Shown here one piece after another: positions 7,208 to 15,876 of a stretch of 55,678 nucleotides of DNA. Each line of letters begins with the position of its first letter. Within the stretch, counting starts at the first letter, position 1. A model generated the notes under the pieces. That model was not told the DNA's origin. It was given only the letters and a program-made list of their open reading frames with translations, and made no database searches. The DNA is from Verrucomicrobiaceae bacterium (GTDB lineage Bacteria; Verrucomicrobiota; Verrucomicrobiia; Verrucomicrobiales; Verrucomicrobiaceae). The DNA is taken from assembly GCA_016795465.1 (NCBI GenBank), contig JAEUHK010000109.1:1-55678 (forward strand). Reading direction: 5' to 3'. The translations under genes and the position numbers were made by a program.

Positions 7208-9706
7208 ATGCGCTGTATCCCTCCCATGCGCTGCCTCTTCCTACTGCTCCTTGCTTTCACCACTCTCCATGCCGTCAAACCGGATGCTCCGCTGCCGGAA
7301 GGCGTGACGGTGGAGAATGGCGCCCGCTTCGTCGATTTGAATGGCGATGGTTTCGACGATCTCATTTTCTCCAACAGCGAACGCTACGGCGTTTTCATCT
7401 TCAATGACGTCGAGAAGAAGAACCTCGGCTGGTTCCGCGGCTGGACGCATGTGATGCGTGAAGGCAGGGCAGGGGATGCGCATTCACTTCCGCTGACCAC
7501 ACGCAGCGATGTCGAATTCAAAGACGGTGCCATGTGGGCGGCCGGAAAGAAGTTTCTGAGCAACGCCGAACTGCTGCGCCCGCCGGCTCCGGCACCTCGC
7601 AGCCCGGAAGAGTCGATGAAGGCCATTCATCTCAAGCCGGGCTTTCAGATCGAACTCGTCGCCGCGGAGCCGCTCGTGCAGGATCCGATCTTTGTCGATT
7701 GGGATGACAAAGGCCGCATGTGGGTCGTCGAGATGGCTGACTATCCGTTTCATGAGTATCAAGGCATCACACGCAGCGGTCGCGTGAAGATCCTCACCGA
7801 TGAAAATGGCGATGGACGCTATGACAAGGCCACCACCTTCCTCGATGACCTGCTTTATCCCACCGGCCTCGCCTTGTGGAAGGGCGGCGTCTACGTCGCA
7901 TCGGTCCCATCCGTCCTATTCTGCGAAGACACCGATGGCGATGGCCGTGCAGACAAGCGCACGCCGATCCTCACAGGCTTTCACAAAGGCAATCCGCAGC
8001 ACCTGGTGAATGGTTTTGCGTGGGGACTTGATGGCTGGCTCTACGGCGGCAATGGCGACAGCGGTGGCAAGGTCGTGGAAGTCAAAAGCGGCAAGGAGTT
8101 TGACCTCAGCGGCCGTGATTTTCGCTTTCATCCCGAGACGCACGAGTTCCAGCTCCTCGCCGGGCGTGCGCAGTATGGCCGCTGGCGGGATGATTTTGGG
8201 AATTGGTTCTCCGGCAACAACAGCAATCTCGGCTGGCATTACTTTCTCGATGATCGCTACCTGGCCCGGAACCCGAAGCTCGCGGTGCCCTCGCTGAAGC
8301 AAAACCTCAACACCAGCGGCACGAAGGTCTTTCCCGTCAGCACGCCCGTGCGTCGCCTCAATCAACCGCAGTCCGTGAACACGCTGACCTCCGGCTGCAG
8401 CGTCATTCCGTATCGCGATACTCTTTTCGGACCTGCGTATGTCGGCAGCCTTTTCATCTGCGAACCTGCGAACAACCTCGTGCATCGCGAAGTGCTCGTG
8501 CCGGATGGCATCAGCTTCACCAGCCACCGTGCCGAGGATGAGCAAGACCGAGAATTCCTCGCCAGCGAGGATCATTGGAGCCGCTTCACGCAGGCTCGCA
8601 TGGGGCCGGATGGCTGTTTGTATGTCGTCGATTTCTACCGGCTGATCCTTGAGCATCCGGAGTGGATTCCACCTCAGATGCTGGCGCATCTCGATCTGTA
8701 TGCCGGTGGAGAAAAGGGCCGCATCTACCGCATAGGTCCCATAGGACAAATGAGACGCAGAGGTCCTATGTCCCTCGATGCCTTCAACGGCTGGCAGCGT
8801 GACACTGCCCAGCGCCTCCTCATCGAGCAAAAAGCCACCTGGAGCACCGAAACCCTTCACGAGAGCCCCGCCATCGCGGTGCAGCAGCTTTGGACGATGC
8901 ACACGCTGGGCACGCTGAAGCCTTCACACCTTCGCGCAGCCTTCCAATCGCCCTCGGCGCAGGTGCGAGAGCATGCCGTCCGCCTCGCCGAAGGCCGTGA
9001 CATGATCGCTGACCTCATCCGCCTCCAAAACGATCCTGATTTACGCGTGCGCACGCAGCTCGCGTTTTCGCTCGGCGACGCCTCAAACGATACTTTGAGT
9101 GCTCTCGTAAAGGCAGATCCCACCAACAAGAGCCTGCTCATCGCCGCCCTCTCCTCATCGCCCAACCATCCCGAAGCCTCCAACTGGCAAAAAGCCCTCA
9201 AATCATCCCCTCAAACCTCCACCACTCCAAAACTCCAAATCATCACGAACCACAATCCCGACCGCGACAAGGTCGTGAAAGCCTACGCTGGCGTTTCGAA
9301 GCTCACCGGCGATCCCGCCAAAGGTCACACGATGTATCTCGCGGCCTGTTCCGCCTGCCATCGGCTCAAAAACGAGGGCAATGAGATCGGTCCCGATTTG
9401 GGAACGGTGGCAGCAAAGCCGGACGAGCAGCTCTTGGAGGCCATTCTCGATCCGAATCGAGCTGTGGAGCAGCGTTACCTTACGCACACGATCCGCACCA
9501 AAGATGGCAAAGACCACACCGGCCTCCTCGCCGAGGAAACGGCGAACAGCGTGACGCTCAAACTCGGTGCCGCCACGGAGGTGCTGCTGCGCACAGACAT
9601 CGTGAAAAGCACGCCCGGCACGCAATCGCTCATGCCCGCGGGTCTCGAATCTGTCCTCAAGCCTCAAGACATCGCCGACATCCTCGCGTGGATGCGGGCA
9701 AGGTAG
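7208..9706 (+). CDS. PVC-type secreted haem protein (propeller, HEAT-like region, CxxCH)
   Basis: An 832-residue exported protein of the PVC membrane-bound dehydrogenase/haem-binding family. The signal peptide is MRCLFLLLLAFTTLHA, and Met at 7226 may be the true start. An FG-GAP-like segment (FVDLNGDGFDDLIF) follows, then a six-bladed-propeller glucose/sorbosone dehydrogenase-like domain at about 135-510. A helical HEAT-like region at about 520-690 leads to a C-terminal cytochrome c module with CSACH at 714-718. Such proteins are thought to oxidise sugars or related substrates in the periplasm and pass electrons to the haem. The two next genes encode partner-type secreted proteins. A short repeat is inserted in frame near residues 508-523. 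Confidence 0.88.
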   Translation: MRCIPPMRCLFLLLLAFTTLHAVKPDAPLPEGVTVENGARFVDLNGDGFDDLIFSNSERYGVFIFNDVEKKNLGWFRGWTHVMREGRAGDAHSLPLTTRSDVEFKDGAMWAAGKKFLSNAELLRPPAPAPRSPEESMKAIHLKPGFQIELVAAEPLVQDPIFVDWDDKGRMWVVEMADYPFHEYQGITRSGRVKILTDENGDGRYDKATTFLDDLLYPTGLALWKGGVYVASVPSVLFCEDTDGDGRADKRTPILTGFHKGNPQHLVNGFAWGLDGWLYGGNGDSGGKVVEVKSGKEFDLSGRDFRFHPETHEFQLLAGRAQYGRWRDDFGNWFSGNNSNLGWHYFLDDRYLARNPKLAVPSLKQNLNTSGTKVFPVSTPVRRLNQPQSVNTLTSGCSVIPYRDTLFGPAYVGSLFICEPANNLVHREVLVPDGISFTSHRAEDEQDREFLASEDHWSRFTQARMGPDGCLYVVDFYRLILEHPEWIPPQMLAHLDLYAGGEKGRIYRIGPIGQMRRRGPMSLDAFNGWQRDTAQRLLIEQKATWSTETLHESPAIAVQQLWTMHTLGTLKPSHLRAAFQSPSAQVREHAVRLAEGRDMIADLIRLQNDPDLRVRTQLAFSLGDASNDTLSALVKADPTNKSLLIAALSSSPNHPEASNWQKALKSSPQTSTTPKLQIITNHNPDRDKVVKAYAGVSKLTGDPAKGHTMYLAACSACHRLKNEGNEIGPDLGTVAAKPDEQLLEAILDPNRAVEQRYLTHTIRTKDGKDHTGLLAEETANSVTLKLGAATEVLLRTDIVKSTPGTQSLMPAGLESVLKPQDIADILAWMRAR
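8731..8774. repeat. Short palindromic repeat inserted in frame (CATAGGAC/GTCCTATG)
   Basis: Inside the haem protein gene, CATAGGAC (8740-8747) pairs with GTCCTATG (8763-8770), and a further CATAGG copy starts at 8731. It encodes an atypical Gly-Pro-Ile/Met-Arg-rich stretch (GPIGQMRRRGPM) between the propeller and the HEAT-like region. The open frame is preserved, so the insertion seems tolerated in a surface linker. Confidence 0.6.
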
Positions 9707-9753
9707 GTCTTTGGCGTTGCGTCCCCCGATTGCTCATCTCTTTTCCATTTCAC

Positions 9754-11634
9754 ATGATTGGTGCTGCCCAGACTTCTTCTTGCTTTAACCTGCCTCTCCG
9801 GCTTGTGCCTCTTCTGATCATGTTCTGGCTCAGTTCGTCCTTCGCTGGTGCCGAAGACAAGGAACTCGCCGCGCTGCAATCCGCCGCGCAGAAAGCCTTC
9901 AAGCAGGATGTGGAAAAGTTTGTGGCCAGATACTGCGTCGAATGCCACGCGGACCGGCCGAAGGCGGGGCTGAATCTCCGTGTCGCGGTTAAAAAGCCGG
10001 GTGATCCGGCCTTCACGCGGAAGTGGATGGAATGCATCGCAAACGTTCAGGCGCACGACATGCCGCCGGATGAGGCGGATCAGCCTTCGGATGACGAGCG
10101 GCAGCGCTTTCTCAATGCGCTGGCGCAGATCAAATACCTCAGTGCCCGCGATCCGGGGCCATTTGTGATTCGTCGCCTCACGAAAGTCGAGTATGGGAAC
10201 ACGCTGCGCGACTTCCTCGGCGTCGATGCGTCCATCGCGAAGGAATTGCCCGATGAAGTGCCCGGCGAAGGCTATCTGAACTCGCTTTCGCCGATGCAGA
10301 CCGAGCAGTATCTCGGCATCGCGAATGCCGCGCTTCAGCAAATGCCCGCCGAGGCTCAAAAGCGGCTGTTTGGAGCCAAAGAGGCGAATGTGCGGGATGT
10401 GGCGCGAAAACTTGCCCGCACCGCTTACCGTCGTCCGCCCACCGAAGACGAGCTTGACGTGCTGGTGAAGGTTTTCGACCTCGGAACGGCCAACAAGCTC
10501 GATCGCAACGCTGCGCTGCGTTTGATGCTCAAAGCGGTGCTCGTCTCGCCGCAGTTTCTTTTCATCACGCCGTCCAAAGATGCGCCGACGGGCGAGAAGA
10601 TCGTGCCGCTCGATGATTACCAGCTCGCCAGCCGCCTCTCGTATCTCCTTTGGGCCACCATGCCGGATGAGGAGCTCTCAAAGCTCGCCGATGAAGGCAG
10701 ATTGCACGAGCCCGATGTGCTCAAAGCCCAAACCAAGCGGCTTTTGGCCGACAAACGCTCGCGGGCGCTGTTTGATGGCTTTGGAGCGCAGTGGCTCGGA
10801 ACGGCGGAGTTGAAGGACAAGACCTTCGATGCGCAAAAATTCCCCCAAATGACGCCCGAACTACGCACGGCGATGTATGACGAGGCACGGCTCTTCTTCG
10901 AAAGCATCGTGCGCGAGAACCGCAGCATCGTCAGCTTCGTGAACAGCGACTACACCTTCCTCAATGGCACGCTAGCGAAGATCTACGGTCTCGAAAAGCA
11001 GATCACGGGCGATGCGATGCAGAAGGTGAAGCTCACCGACGCGAATCGCGGCGGCATCCTCGCCATGCCCGGCGTGCTCGCGACCACATCCTTCGCCACA
11101 CGCACCAGCGCCGTGAAACGCGGCGTGTGGGTGCTGGAGCAAGTGCTTGGCCAGCGCGTGCCGCCCGCACCGCCGAATGTGCCCGCTCTCGAAAAGCAGG
11201 ATCAGAAGAAAGTCGCTAATCTCACGCTTCGCCAACGCACCGAGTTGCACCGCACCAACGCCGTTTGCGCCAACTGCCACAAGATCCTCGACCCCATCGG
11301 CTTCGGTTTGGAAAACTTCGATGCCATCGGCCGCTGGCGCGACAAGGACGAATCCGGCGGCCCCATCGACGCCGTCGGCGAACTCCCCGGCGGCAAGCGC
11401 TTCTCCTCACCGAAGGAGCTCAAAGCCCTCATCGCCGCCCGCGAGACCGATTTGACCCGCAACCTCACCGAAAAGCTCCTCGCCTACGCCCTCTGCCGCC
11501 AGCTCGATGGCTACGACCACATCATCGTGGACCAGATGCTCCAAACTATCGCGAAGGACGGCCACAAGATGCAGACGCTCATCAGCGAGATCGTGACAAG
11601 CTATCCGTTTTTGAACCGTAGAGTCCAAGAGTAA
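9754..11634 (+). CDS. DUF1592/DUF1588/DUF1585-type secreted cytochrome-like protein
   Basis: A ~626-residue exported protein of the planctomycete/verrucomicrobial family with the PSCyt3-type arrangement DUF1587-DUF1595-DUF1592-DUF1588-DUF1585. After a hydrophobic signal (LVPLLIMFWLSSSFAGA) comes the haem motif CVECH (YCVECHADRPK). Further family landmarks are RRLTKVEYGNTLRDFLG, YRRPPTEDELD, ASRLSYLLWATMPD, and the C-terminal CANCHKILDPIGFGLENFDAIGRWR, which gives a second CxxCH. Members pair with DUF1552 proteins, exactly as here, where that gene begins 12 bp downstream. I chose Met at 9754 because the extra residues upstream overlap the previous gene. The enzymatic reaction is not established; a periplasmic redox role is inferred. 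Confidence 0.88.
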   Translation: MIGAAQTSSCFNLPLRLVPLLIMFWLSSSFAGAEDKELAALQSAAQKAFKQDVEKFVARYCVECHADRPKAGLNLRVAVKKPGDPAFTRKWMECIANVQAHDMPPDEADQPSDDERQRFLNALAQIKYLSARDPGPFVIRRLTKVEYGNTLRDFLGVDASIAKELPDEVPGEGYLNSLSPMQTEQYLGIANAALQQMPAEAQKRLFGAKEANVRDVARKLARTAYRRPPTEDELDVLVKVFDLGTANKLDRNAALRLMLKAVLVSPQFLFITPSKDAPTGEKIVPLDDYQLASRLSYLLWATMPDEELSKLADEGRLHEPDVLKAQTKRLLADKRSRALFDGFGAQWLGTAELKDKTFDAQKFPQMTPELRTAMYDEARLFFESIVRENRSIVSFVNSDYTFLNGTLAKIYGLEKQITGDAMQKVKLTDANRGGILAMPGVLATTSFATRTSAVKRGVWVLEQVLGQRVPPAPPNVPALEKQDQKKVANLTLRQRTELHRTNAVCANCHKILDPIGFGLENFDAIGRWRDKDESGGPIDAVGELPGGKRFSSPKELKALIAARETDLTRNLTEKLLAYALCRQLDGYDHIIVDQMLQTIAKDGHKMQTLISEIVTSYPFLNRRVQE

Positions 11635-11646
11635 CCCTTTCGTCCC

Positions 11647-13026
11647 ATGTCCACCCAACTTCTCAATCGCCGCGCATGCCTCAGAGGTATTGGAGCCACG
11701 CTGGGGCTTCCTTTGCTCGAAACCATGGGCTGGGCGGAGGCTGCGAAAGGCAAAACGAGCTACAAGCCGCCAGTGCGGCTCGGGTTTATGTACATGCCGC
11801 ATGGGGTGATCATGGATCAGTTCTGGCCGAAGTCGCCGGAGAGCTTCCTGAAGTCACCGCCGCCGGCGCTGGAGGCGTTGCGGCCGATTTTGGACCAGTG
11901 CCTCATGGTGAAGGGCATCTCGGGTGTGCCGATCACGCCGTTTGGCAGTGCACCGCATGCGCTGGAGCTTTCGACGTGGCTCACGGCCTCGCTGCCGGAC
12001 GCGGCGAAGCGCAACCAGATCCACATCGCCATCTCGGCCGACCAAATTTTCGCGAACTACCACGGCGCGCTCACCGCGCTGCCCTCGCTGGAACTCGCCA
12101 CGATGCCGCAGACGCACAAGGAGAACCAGGAAGGACTCAACGAAGGCTACTACTCGCATTGCAGCTTCCGCTCGCCCACGCAGGCCATGCCTGCGGAGAT
12201 CAATCCGCGCAGTGTTTTGAACCGCTTGTTTGGCAAAACCGACCAAAGCGGCAAAGCGGCCGCCACCGACCCGCTCGACCGCCAGATGCTCGACCTCGTC
12301 ATCGGCGGCGCAAAGGATCTGCGACGCAAATTGCCGCATGGCGACCAGCAGAAGCTCGATGAATACCTCGACAGCGTGCGCTCCGTCGAGCGCCGCATCG
12401 CCGCCATCGAGTATCGGCAGAAAGAAGCCGCGTTGGAGAAAGCGGGCGTCGCGTCGAGCAAACGCAAGGCCAGCGACTCGCCGCCCATCGAAGTGAAGAT
12501 CCCCGAGGGCGACAAACGCAGCGAATACATGCAGGTCATGTGCGACCTCACCGTGCTCGCCTTCCAGACGGACACCACACGCGTCAGCACCTACATCGGC
12601 TCCACGCCAAATGGTGTCTCGTATCCCGAGCTTGGCTTCAGCGACACGCACCACGGCCCCACGCATCACAACAATGAGGCCGAGAAGGTGCGCAAAGTCG
12701 CCGCCATCACGAAGTTCAACATCGACCAGTTCGCCTACATGGTGAAAAAAATGGCCGCCCTCCGCGAAGGCGACGGCACCCTGCTCGACAACTGCATCAT
12801 GATGTGGGGCAGCGGCCTGGAGGACGGCAACAAGCACACTCGCGAGAACCTCCCCTTCATCATCGCCGGCAAAGGCGGCGGCACGATCAACACCGGCCGC
12901 TTCATCGACACCGTGAAAGGCAATCAAGGCGATTTGCTCACTACCTTGCTCGCGTGCGCTGGCGTGCCGCTCGATCGCCCTATCGGCATCGCGACGAAGG
13001 AGATCAGGGAGATGATGAGAAGCTAA
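11647..13026 (+). CDS. DUF1552 domain-containing secreted protein
   Basis: A 459-residue protein with a twin-arginine-like leader (NRRACLRGIGATLGLPLLE), so probably exported folded by Tat. The body shows DUF1552 landmarks: LGFMYMPHGV near residue 50, the WxT..LP segment, and the C-terminal YMVKKMAALREGDGTLLDNC and GSGLEDGNKHTRENLPFIIAGKGGG runs. These resemble the alkaline phosphatase/sulfatase-like DUF1501 relatives. It is almost always encoded next to a DUF1592-type cytochrome, as here, and the two probably act as a pair in the periplasm. The catalytic activity is unproven. The stop is followed by a palindromic repeat that may end the transcript. Confidence 0.88.
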   Translation: MSTQLLNRRACLRGIGATLGLPLLETMGWAEAAKGKTSYKPPVRLGFMYMPHGVIMDQFWPKSPESFLKSPPPALEALRPILDQCLMVKGISGVPITPFGSAPHALELSTWLTASLPDAAKRNQIHIAISADQIFANYHGALTALPSLELATMPQTHKENQEGLNEGYYSHCSFRSPTQAMPAEINPRSVLNRLFGKTDQSGKAAATDPLDRQMLDLVIGGAKDLRRKLPHGDQQKLDEYLDSVRSVERRIAAIEYRQKEAALEKAGVASSKRKASDSPPIEVKIPEGDKRSEYMQVMCDLTVLAFQTDTTRVSTYIGSTPNGVSYPELGFSDTHHGPTHHNNEAEKVRKVAAITKFNIDQFAYMVKKMAALREGDGTLLDNCIMMWGSGLEDGNKHTRENLPFIIAGKGGGTINTGRFIDTVKGNQGDLLTTLLACAGVPLDRPIGIATKEIREMMRS

Positions 13027-13048
13027 AGCGAGCTCGAATACTCTTTTG

Positions 13049-13125
13049 GTCTCACGCAAAGGCGCAAAGCCGCAAAGTTTCCCAGAGCCTTCTGGACTTA
13101 GCGCCTTTGCGCCTTTGCGTGAGAC
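13049..13125. repeat. Palindromic intergenic repeat (CTCACGCAAAGGCGCAAAG family)
   Basis: The left arm at 13049-13077 begins GTCTCACGCAAAGGCGCAAA and the right arm at 13101-13125 is its near-perfect reverse complement. The loop is about 23 bp. Within each arm the motif GGCGCAAAG is iterated. It sits 23 bp after the DUF1552 stop and 65 bp before the next start. It looks like a REP-type dispersed element that folds into a strong hairpin in RNA. Confidence 0.85.
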
Positions 13126-13189
13126 ATTTAAGCCGTCAAATCATCCCAGCCTGTCATACAGCCGCCACCAGCACGTCACTCACCGCACC

Positions 13190-13867
13190 ATGCTTCGACT
13201 TATCCTCGCGCTTTTCCTTTTCGTCAGCACTGCCACGGCGGCGGACACGCCTGTGGCCAAACGAACGCTCGGTGTGCTGCTGTTCCCCGGTTTTGAGATG
13301 CTGGATGCCTGCGGGCCGATGGAGATCTGGGGGAATCTCGACAAGCACATCACGCTCATCACCGTCGCGAAGAGTGCGGGGCCCGTCGTCTCGGCGCAGG
13401 GCGTGGAATTGGTCGCGCAGAAGGCGCTCGCGGAGGCGTCGAAGCTCGATCTGCTGCTCGTGCCCGGCGGATTCGGCGCGGTGAAGGCCTTCAAGGATGC
13501 CGAGACGCTCGCGTGGTTGCGGGAGCGTTCGGCGCAGGCCGAAATCACCATGTCCGTGTGCAACGGAGCCTCCATCCTGGCCACGGCGGGATTGCTCGAT
13601 GGACGGCCCGCCACGACGAACAAAGCCTACTGGAAAATGGCCACGCGGCCCGGCCCGAAGGTGAAATGGGTGCCCGAGGCGCGTTGGGTGGACGATGGCA
13701 ACGTCGTCACCTCTTCCGGCGTCTCCGCCGGCATCGACATGACGCTCCACGTCGTCAGCCGCCTGCTCGGCCTGCCCGCCGCGGAACGCATGGCCGATGA
13801 AATCGAGCACGACTGGCACCGCGATCCTTCGTGGGACCCGTTTGCGAAGAAACACGGCTTGAAATAG
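13190..13867 (+). CDS. DJ-1/PfpI (GATase1-like) family secreted protein
   Basis: A 225-residue protein with a signal peptide (MLRLILALFLFVSTATA). The mature part has the DJ-1/PfpI fold. LGVLLFPGFEMLDACGPME at about 28-45 matches the start of GlxA/isonitrile-hydratase-like members, and the nucleophile elbow has Cys124 (MSVCNGASIL). GGFGAVKAF near 93-101 and a C-terminal H-x-V-S-R helix also fit. The family includes isocyanide hydratases, proteases, chaperones and regulator sensor domains; there is no AraC DNA-binding domain here. Export is unusual for the family. I start at 13190 because the upstream in-frame part is the palindromic repeat. Confidence 0.85.
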   Translation: MLRLILALFLFVSTATAADTPVAKRTLGVLLFPGFEMLDACGPMEIWGNLDKHITLITVAKSAGPVVSAQGVELVAQKALAEASKLDLLLVPGGFGAVKAFKDAETLAWLRERSAQAEITMSVCNGASILATAGLLDGRPATTNKAYWKMATRPGPKVKWVPEARWVDDGNVVTSSGVSAGIDMTLHVVSRLLGLPAAERMADEIEHDWHRDPSWDPFAKKHGLK

Positions 13868-13947
13868 CCGACACCGTTGATGCCACGAACTGCATTCGAA
13901 TTGCCCCGTTGCCATTGATCAAAAGGTCGAGGTATGCTGCATGGCCC

Positions 13948-15819
13948 ATGAATTCTCCGCCCGACATCCGCATGAGTCGCCATGAGTTTCTCAAGCTCGT
14001 CGCAGGGCTGTTTGCCGGCATGGGCATTCGCGGTAGTGAGGCGGCACAAGAGAAGGCCGCAGCGCCGGACCCTGCTTACCTCGAGCGCGGCCTCACCGCG
14101 ATGGCGCGGGCGCACACGTGGTTCGATGCGCATTGGGGCGCGGGCATTTTGGCGGGCTACTACCTCTGCCGCGATCATTCGCTCAGCGCCGAGACCGTTT
14201 CCGGCATCCGCAGGCAGATGGACACGGTCATCGAAGCCCGCGCGGAGCAGTTCCAGCCGATGCCGGATGGCGATGCTGACAAGCAACGCATCGATGACAT
14301 TCCCAAAGCACTCCTGCCCGCAATGCAGGGCGGTTTGAGAGCGCACGGGCACGCCGCGATCTTTGCCTCGCTCTCCACGCGTGCGTTGCGCGATGCACCG
14401 CACATGGCGCGGCCCGGCATCATCGACGCGCTGTGCGGATTGAGCAGGCAGATCGCCAAGCTCAAACCACAGCGTCCCACGCCAGCCACCGAGGGCTACA
14501 GCGGCACACAGGCGATGATCGACGCCACGTTTGAGAGCCTGGCGCGGTTCCAGCCGTTGCTGGGCCATGCGGAGGTGCGCCGGCCCAACTTCACGCACAT
14601 GATCACGCACACCGAGGCGCTCATGAACCTCGAACAAATGGGCTTTGGCGATCTGGCTCGCGCGGGTCATCTTGGTCATCGCGTCCACATCAGCGCCCCG
14701 GTTCCCGAAGTCCCTCACAGCACCGCAGAGGCCCGGCGTGCGACGATGGAAAAGGTGATGAGCGGCGCTTTTTGGTCCGACCCGGCCAACACCGGTCTTT
14801 GGAAGGAAAAATGGAATCAAACCACCAATCCGAACGGCGACTGGATCGCCTCCGGACACCTCTTCAAAGTGCTCTACAGCCATCACAGGCTCCTCAGCCG
14901 TGTGCAGGACGCCGAAAGGGCCAGGCTGTGCAGGGCGGTTGAGGCCGTGCAATCGTTCACACTCACTTCGCAAATTTCCCTCATGATCCGTCTTCTGCTC
15001 GCAGCCTGCCTCACCGCGTCATTTCTATCGGCTCAAACCATCGTCAATGTCTGGCCTGATGGCAAAATGCCCGGTCAGAGTGCCAAGGAGCCCGAAAGCG
15101 AGGTGAGGCGCAAAGATGGCTTTCAGCGGATCACAAACGTCAGCAAGCCCACGCTGACCTTGTTCCATGCCAATCGCGCCGAAGGCAGCGCCGCGTCGGC
15201 GATCATCGTCTGCCCGGGCGGTGGTTACAGCTACTGCGTGATGGACAAAGAAGGCTCGGAGATCGCTGCGTGGCTCAACAAGCACGGCATCAGCGCAATC
15301 GTGCTCAAGTATCGAACACCAAACAATCGCGAAGGTGCCTTCCAAGACTTGCAGCGAGCGCTAAGCCTCACGCGAGCGAAGGCCGCTGAGTGGAAGATTG
15401 ATCCCAAACGCCTCGGTGTGATCGGTTTCTCGGCTGGTGGCAATCTGGCCGGGAAGGCGAGCGCACCGGTGATGGAGCGTGCGTATGCTGCGGTGGATGA
15501 AATCGACCTGCAAAGCTGCCGACCGGACTTTGCCATCCTGGTGTATCCCGCCTACCTCGACGACAAGGCAGGCAGCGTCTCACCGGATCTGAACCTCAAA
15601 GCCGCCATTCCACCGACGCTGATCATCCACAGCGACGACGACAAACGCCACGTCACCGGCAGCAAGACCTACCACGAGGCTTTGAATGCCGTGAAGGTCG
15701 CGCATGAGTTCAAACTCTACCCGACCGGCGGTCATGGGTATGGCTTGCGCTGCGAATTGGAGGCGAAGGCGTGGCCCGAGGATGCGATGAAGTGGCTGGA
15801 AGGCATCGGGATGCGCTGA
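13948..15819 (+). CDS. Two-module protein: unknown exported domain fused to a BD-FAE/xylan-esterase-like hydrolase
   Basis: A single open frame of 623 codons with two separate modules. The first (about residues 1-345) begins with a Tat-like leader (SRHEFLKLVAGLFAGMGI, with His replacing the second Arg). It is helical and His-rich, with HTWFDAHWGAG and SGTQAMIDATFES segments; I do not recognise the family. The second module starts at internal Met 14983 with its own signal peptide (MIRLLLAACLTASFLSA). It is an alpha/beta hydrolase with oxyanion motif CPGGGYSY, nucleophile elbow GFSAGGNLA, and a late Asp (HSDDDKRH) and His (GGHGYG). It would cleave esters on polysaccharides. A second signal sequence in mid-protein is abnormal, so this may be two genes merged by a lost stop or frameshift. 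Confidence 0.7.
   Translation: MNSPPDIRMSRHEFLKLVAGLFAGMGIRGSEAAQEKAAAPDPAYLERGLTAMARAHTWFDAHWGAGILAGYYLCRDHSLSAETVSGIRRQMDTVIEARAEQFQPMPDGDADKQRIDDIPKALLPAMQGGLRAHGHAAIFASLSTRALRDAPHMARPGIIDALCGLSRQIAKLKPQRPTPATEGYSGTQAMIDATFESLARFQPLLGHAEVRRPNFTHMITHTEALMNLEQMGFGDLARAGHLGHRVHISAPVPEVPHSTAEARRATMEKVMSGAFWSDPANTGLWKEKWNQTTNPNGDWIASGHLFKVLYSHHRLLSRVQDAERARLCRAVEAVQSFTLTSQISLMIRLLLAACLTASFLSAQTIVNVWPDGKMPGQSAKEPESEVRRKDGFQRITNVSKPTLTLFHANRAEGSAASAIIVCPGGGYSYCVMDKEGSEIAAWLNKHGISAIVLKYRTPNNREGAFQDLQRALSLTRAKAAEWKIDPKRLGVIGFSAGGNLAGKASAPVMERAYAAVDEIDLQSCRPDFAILVYPAYLDDKAGSVSPDLNLKAAIPPTLIIHSDDDKRHVTGSKTYHEALNAVKVAHEFKLYPTGGHGYGLRCELEAKAWPEDAMKWLEGIGMR
14983..15819 (+). other. Probable independent esterase start within the fused frame
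   Basis: From this ATG the frame encodes a complete 278-residue secreted carbohydrate-esterase-like hydrolase with an N-terminal signal peptide and all catalytic motifs. The ATG sits in the sequence TCATGATC, where the +1 frame reads TGA. That is the four-base ATGA overlap used at many gene junctions in this window. If the upstream gene has suffered a one-base indel near its 3' end, this would be the original gene boundary. Confidence 0.55.
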
Positions 15820-15876
15820 TTCTCACCATCGGGGTTGCCGTGAAGGAGGTTTCCGGTGTAGAACGACGGTCTTCTC

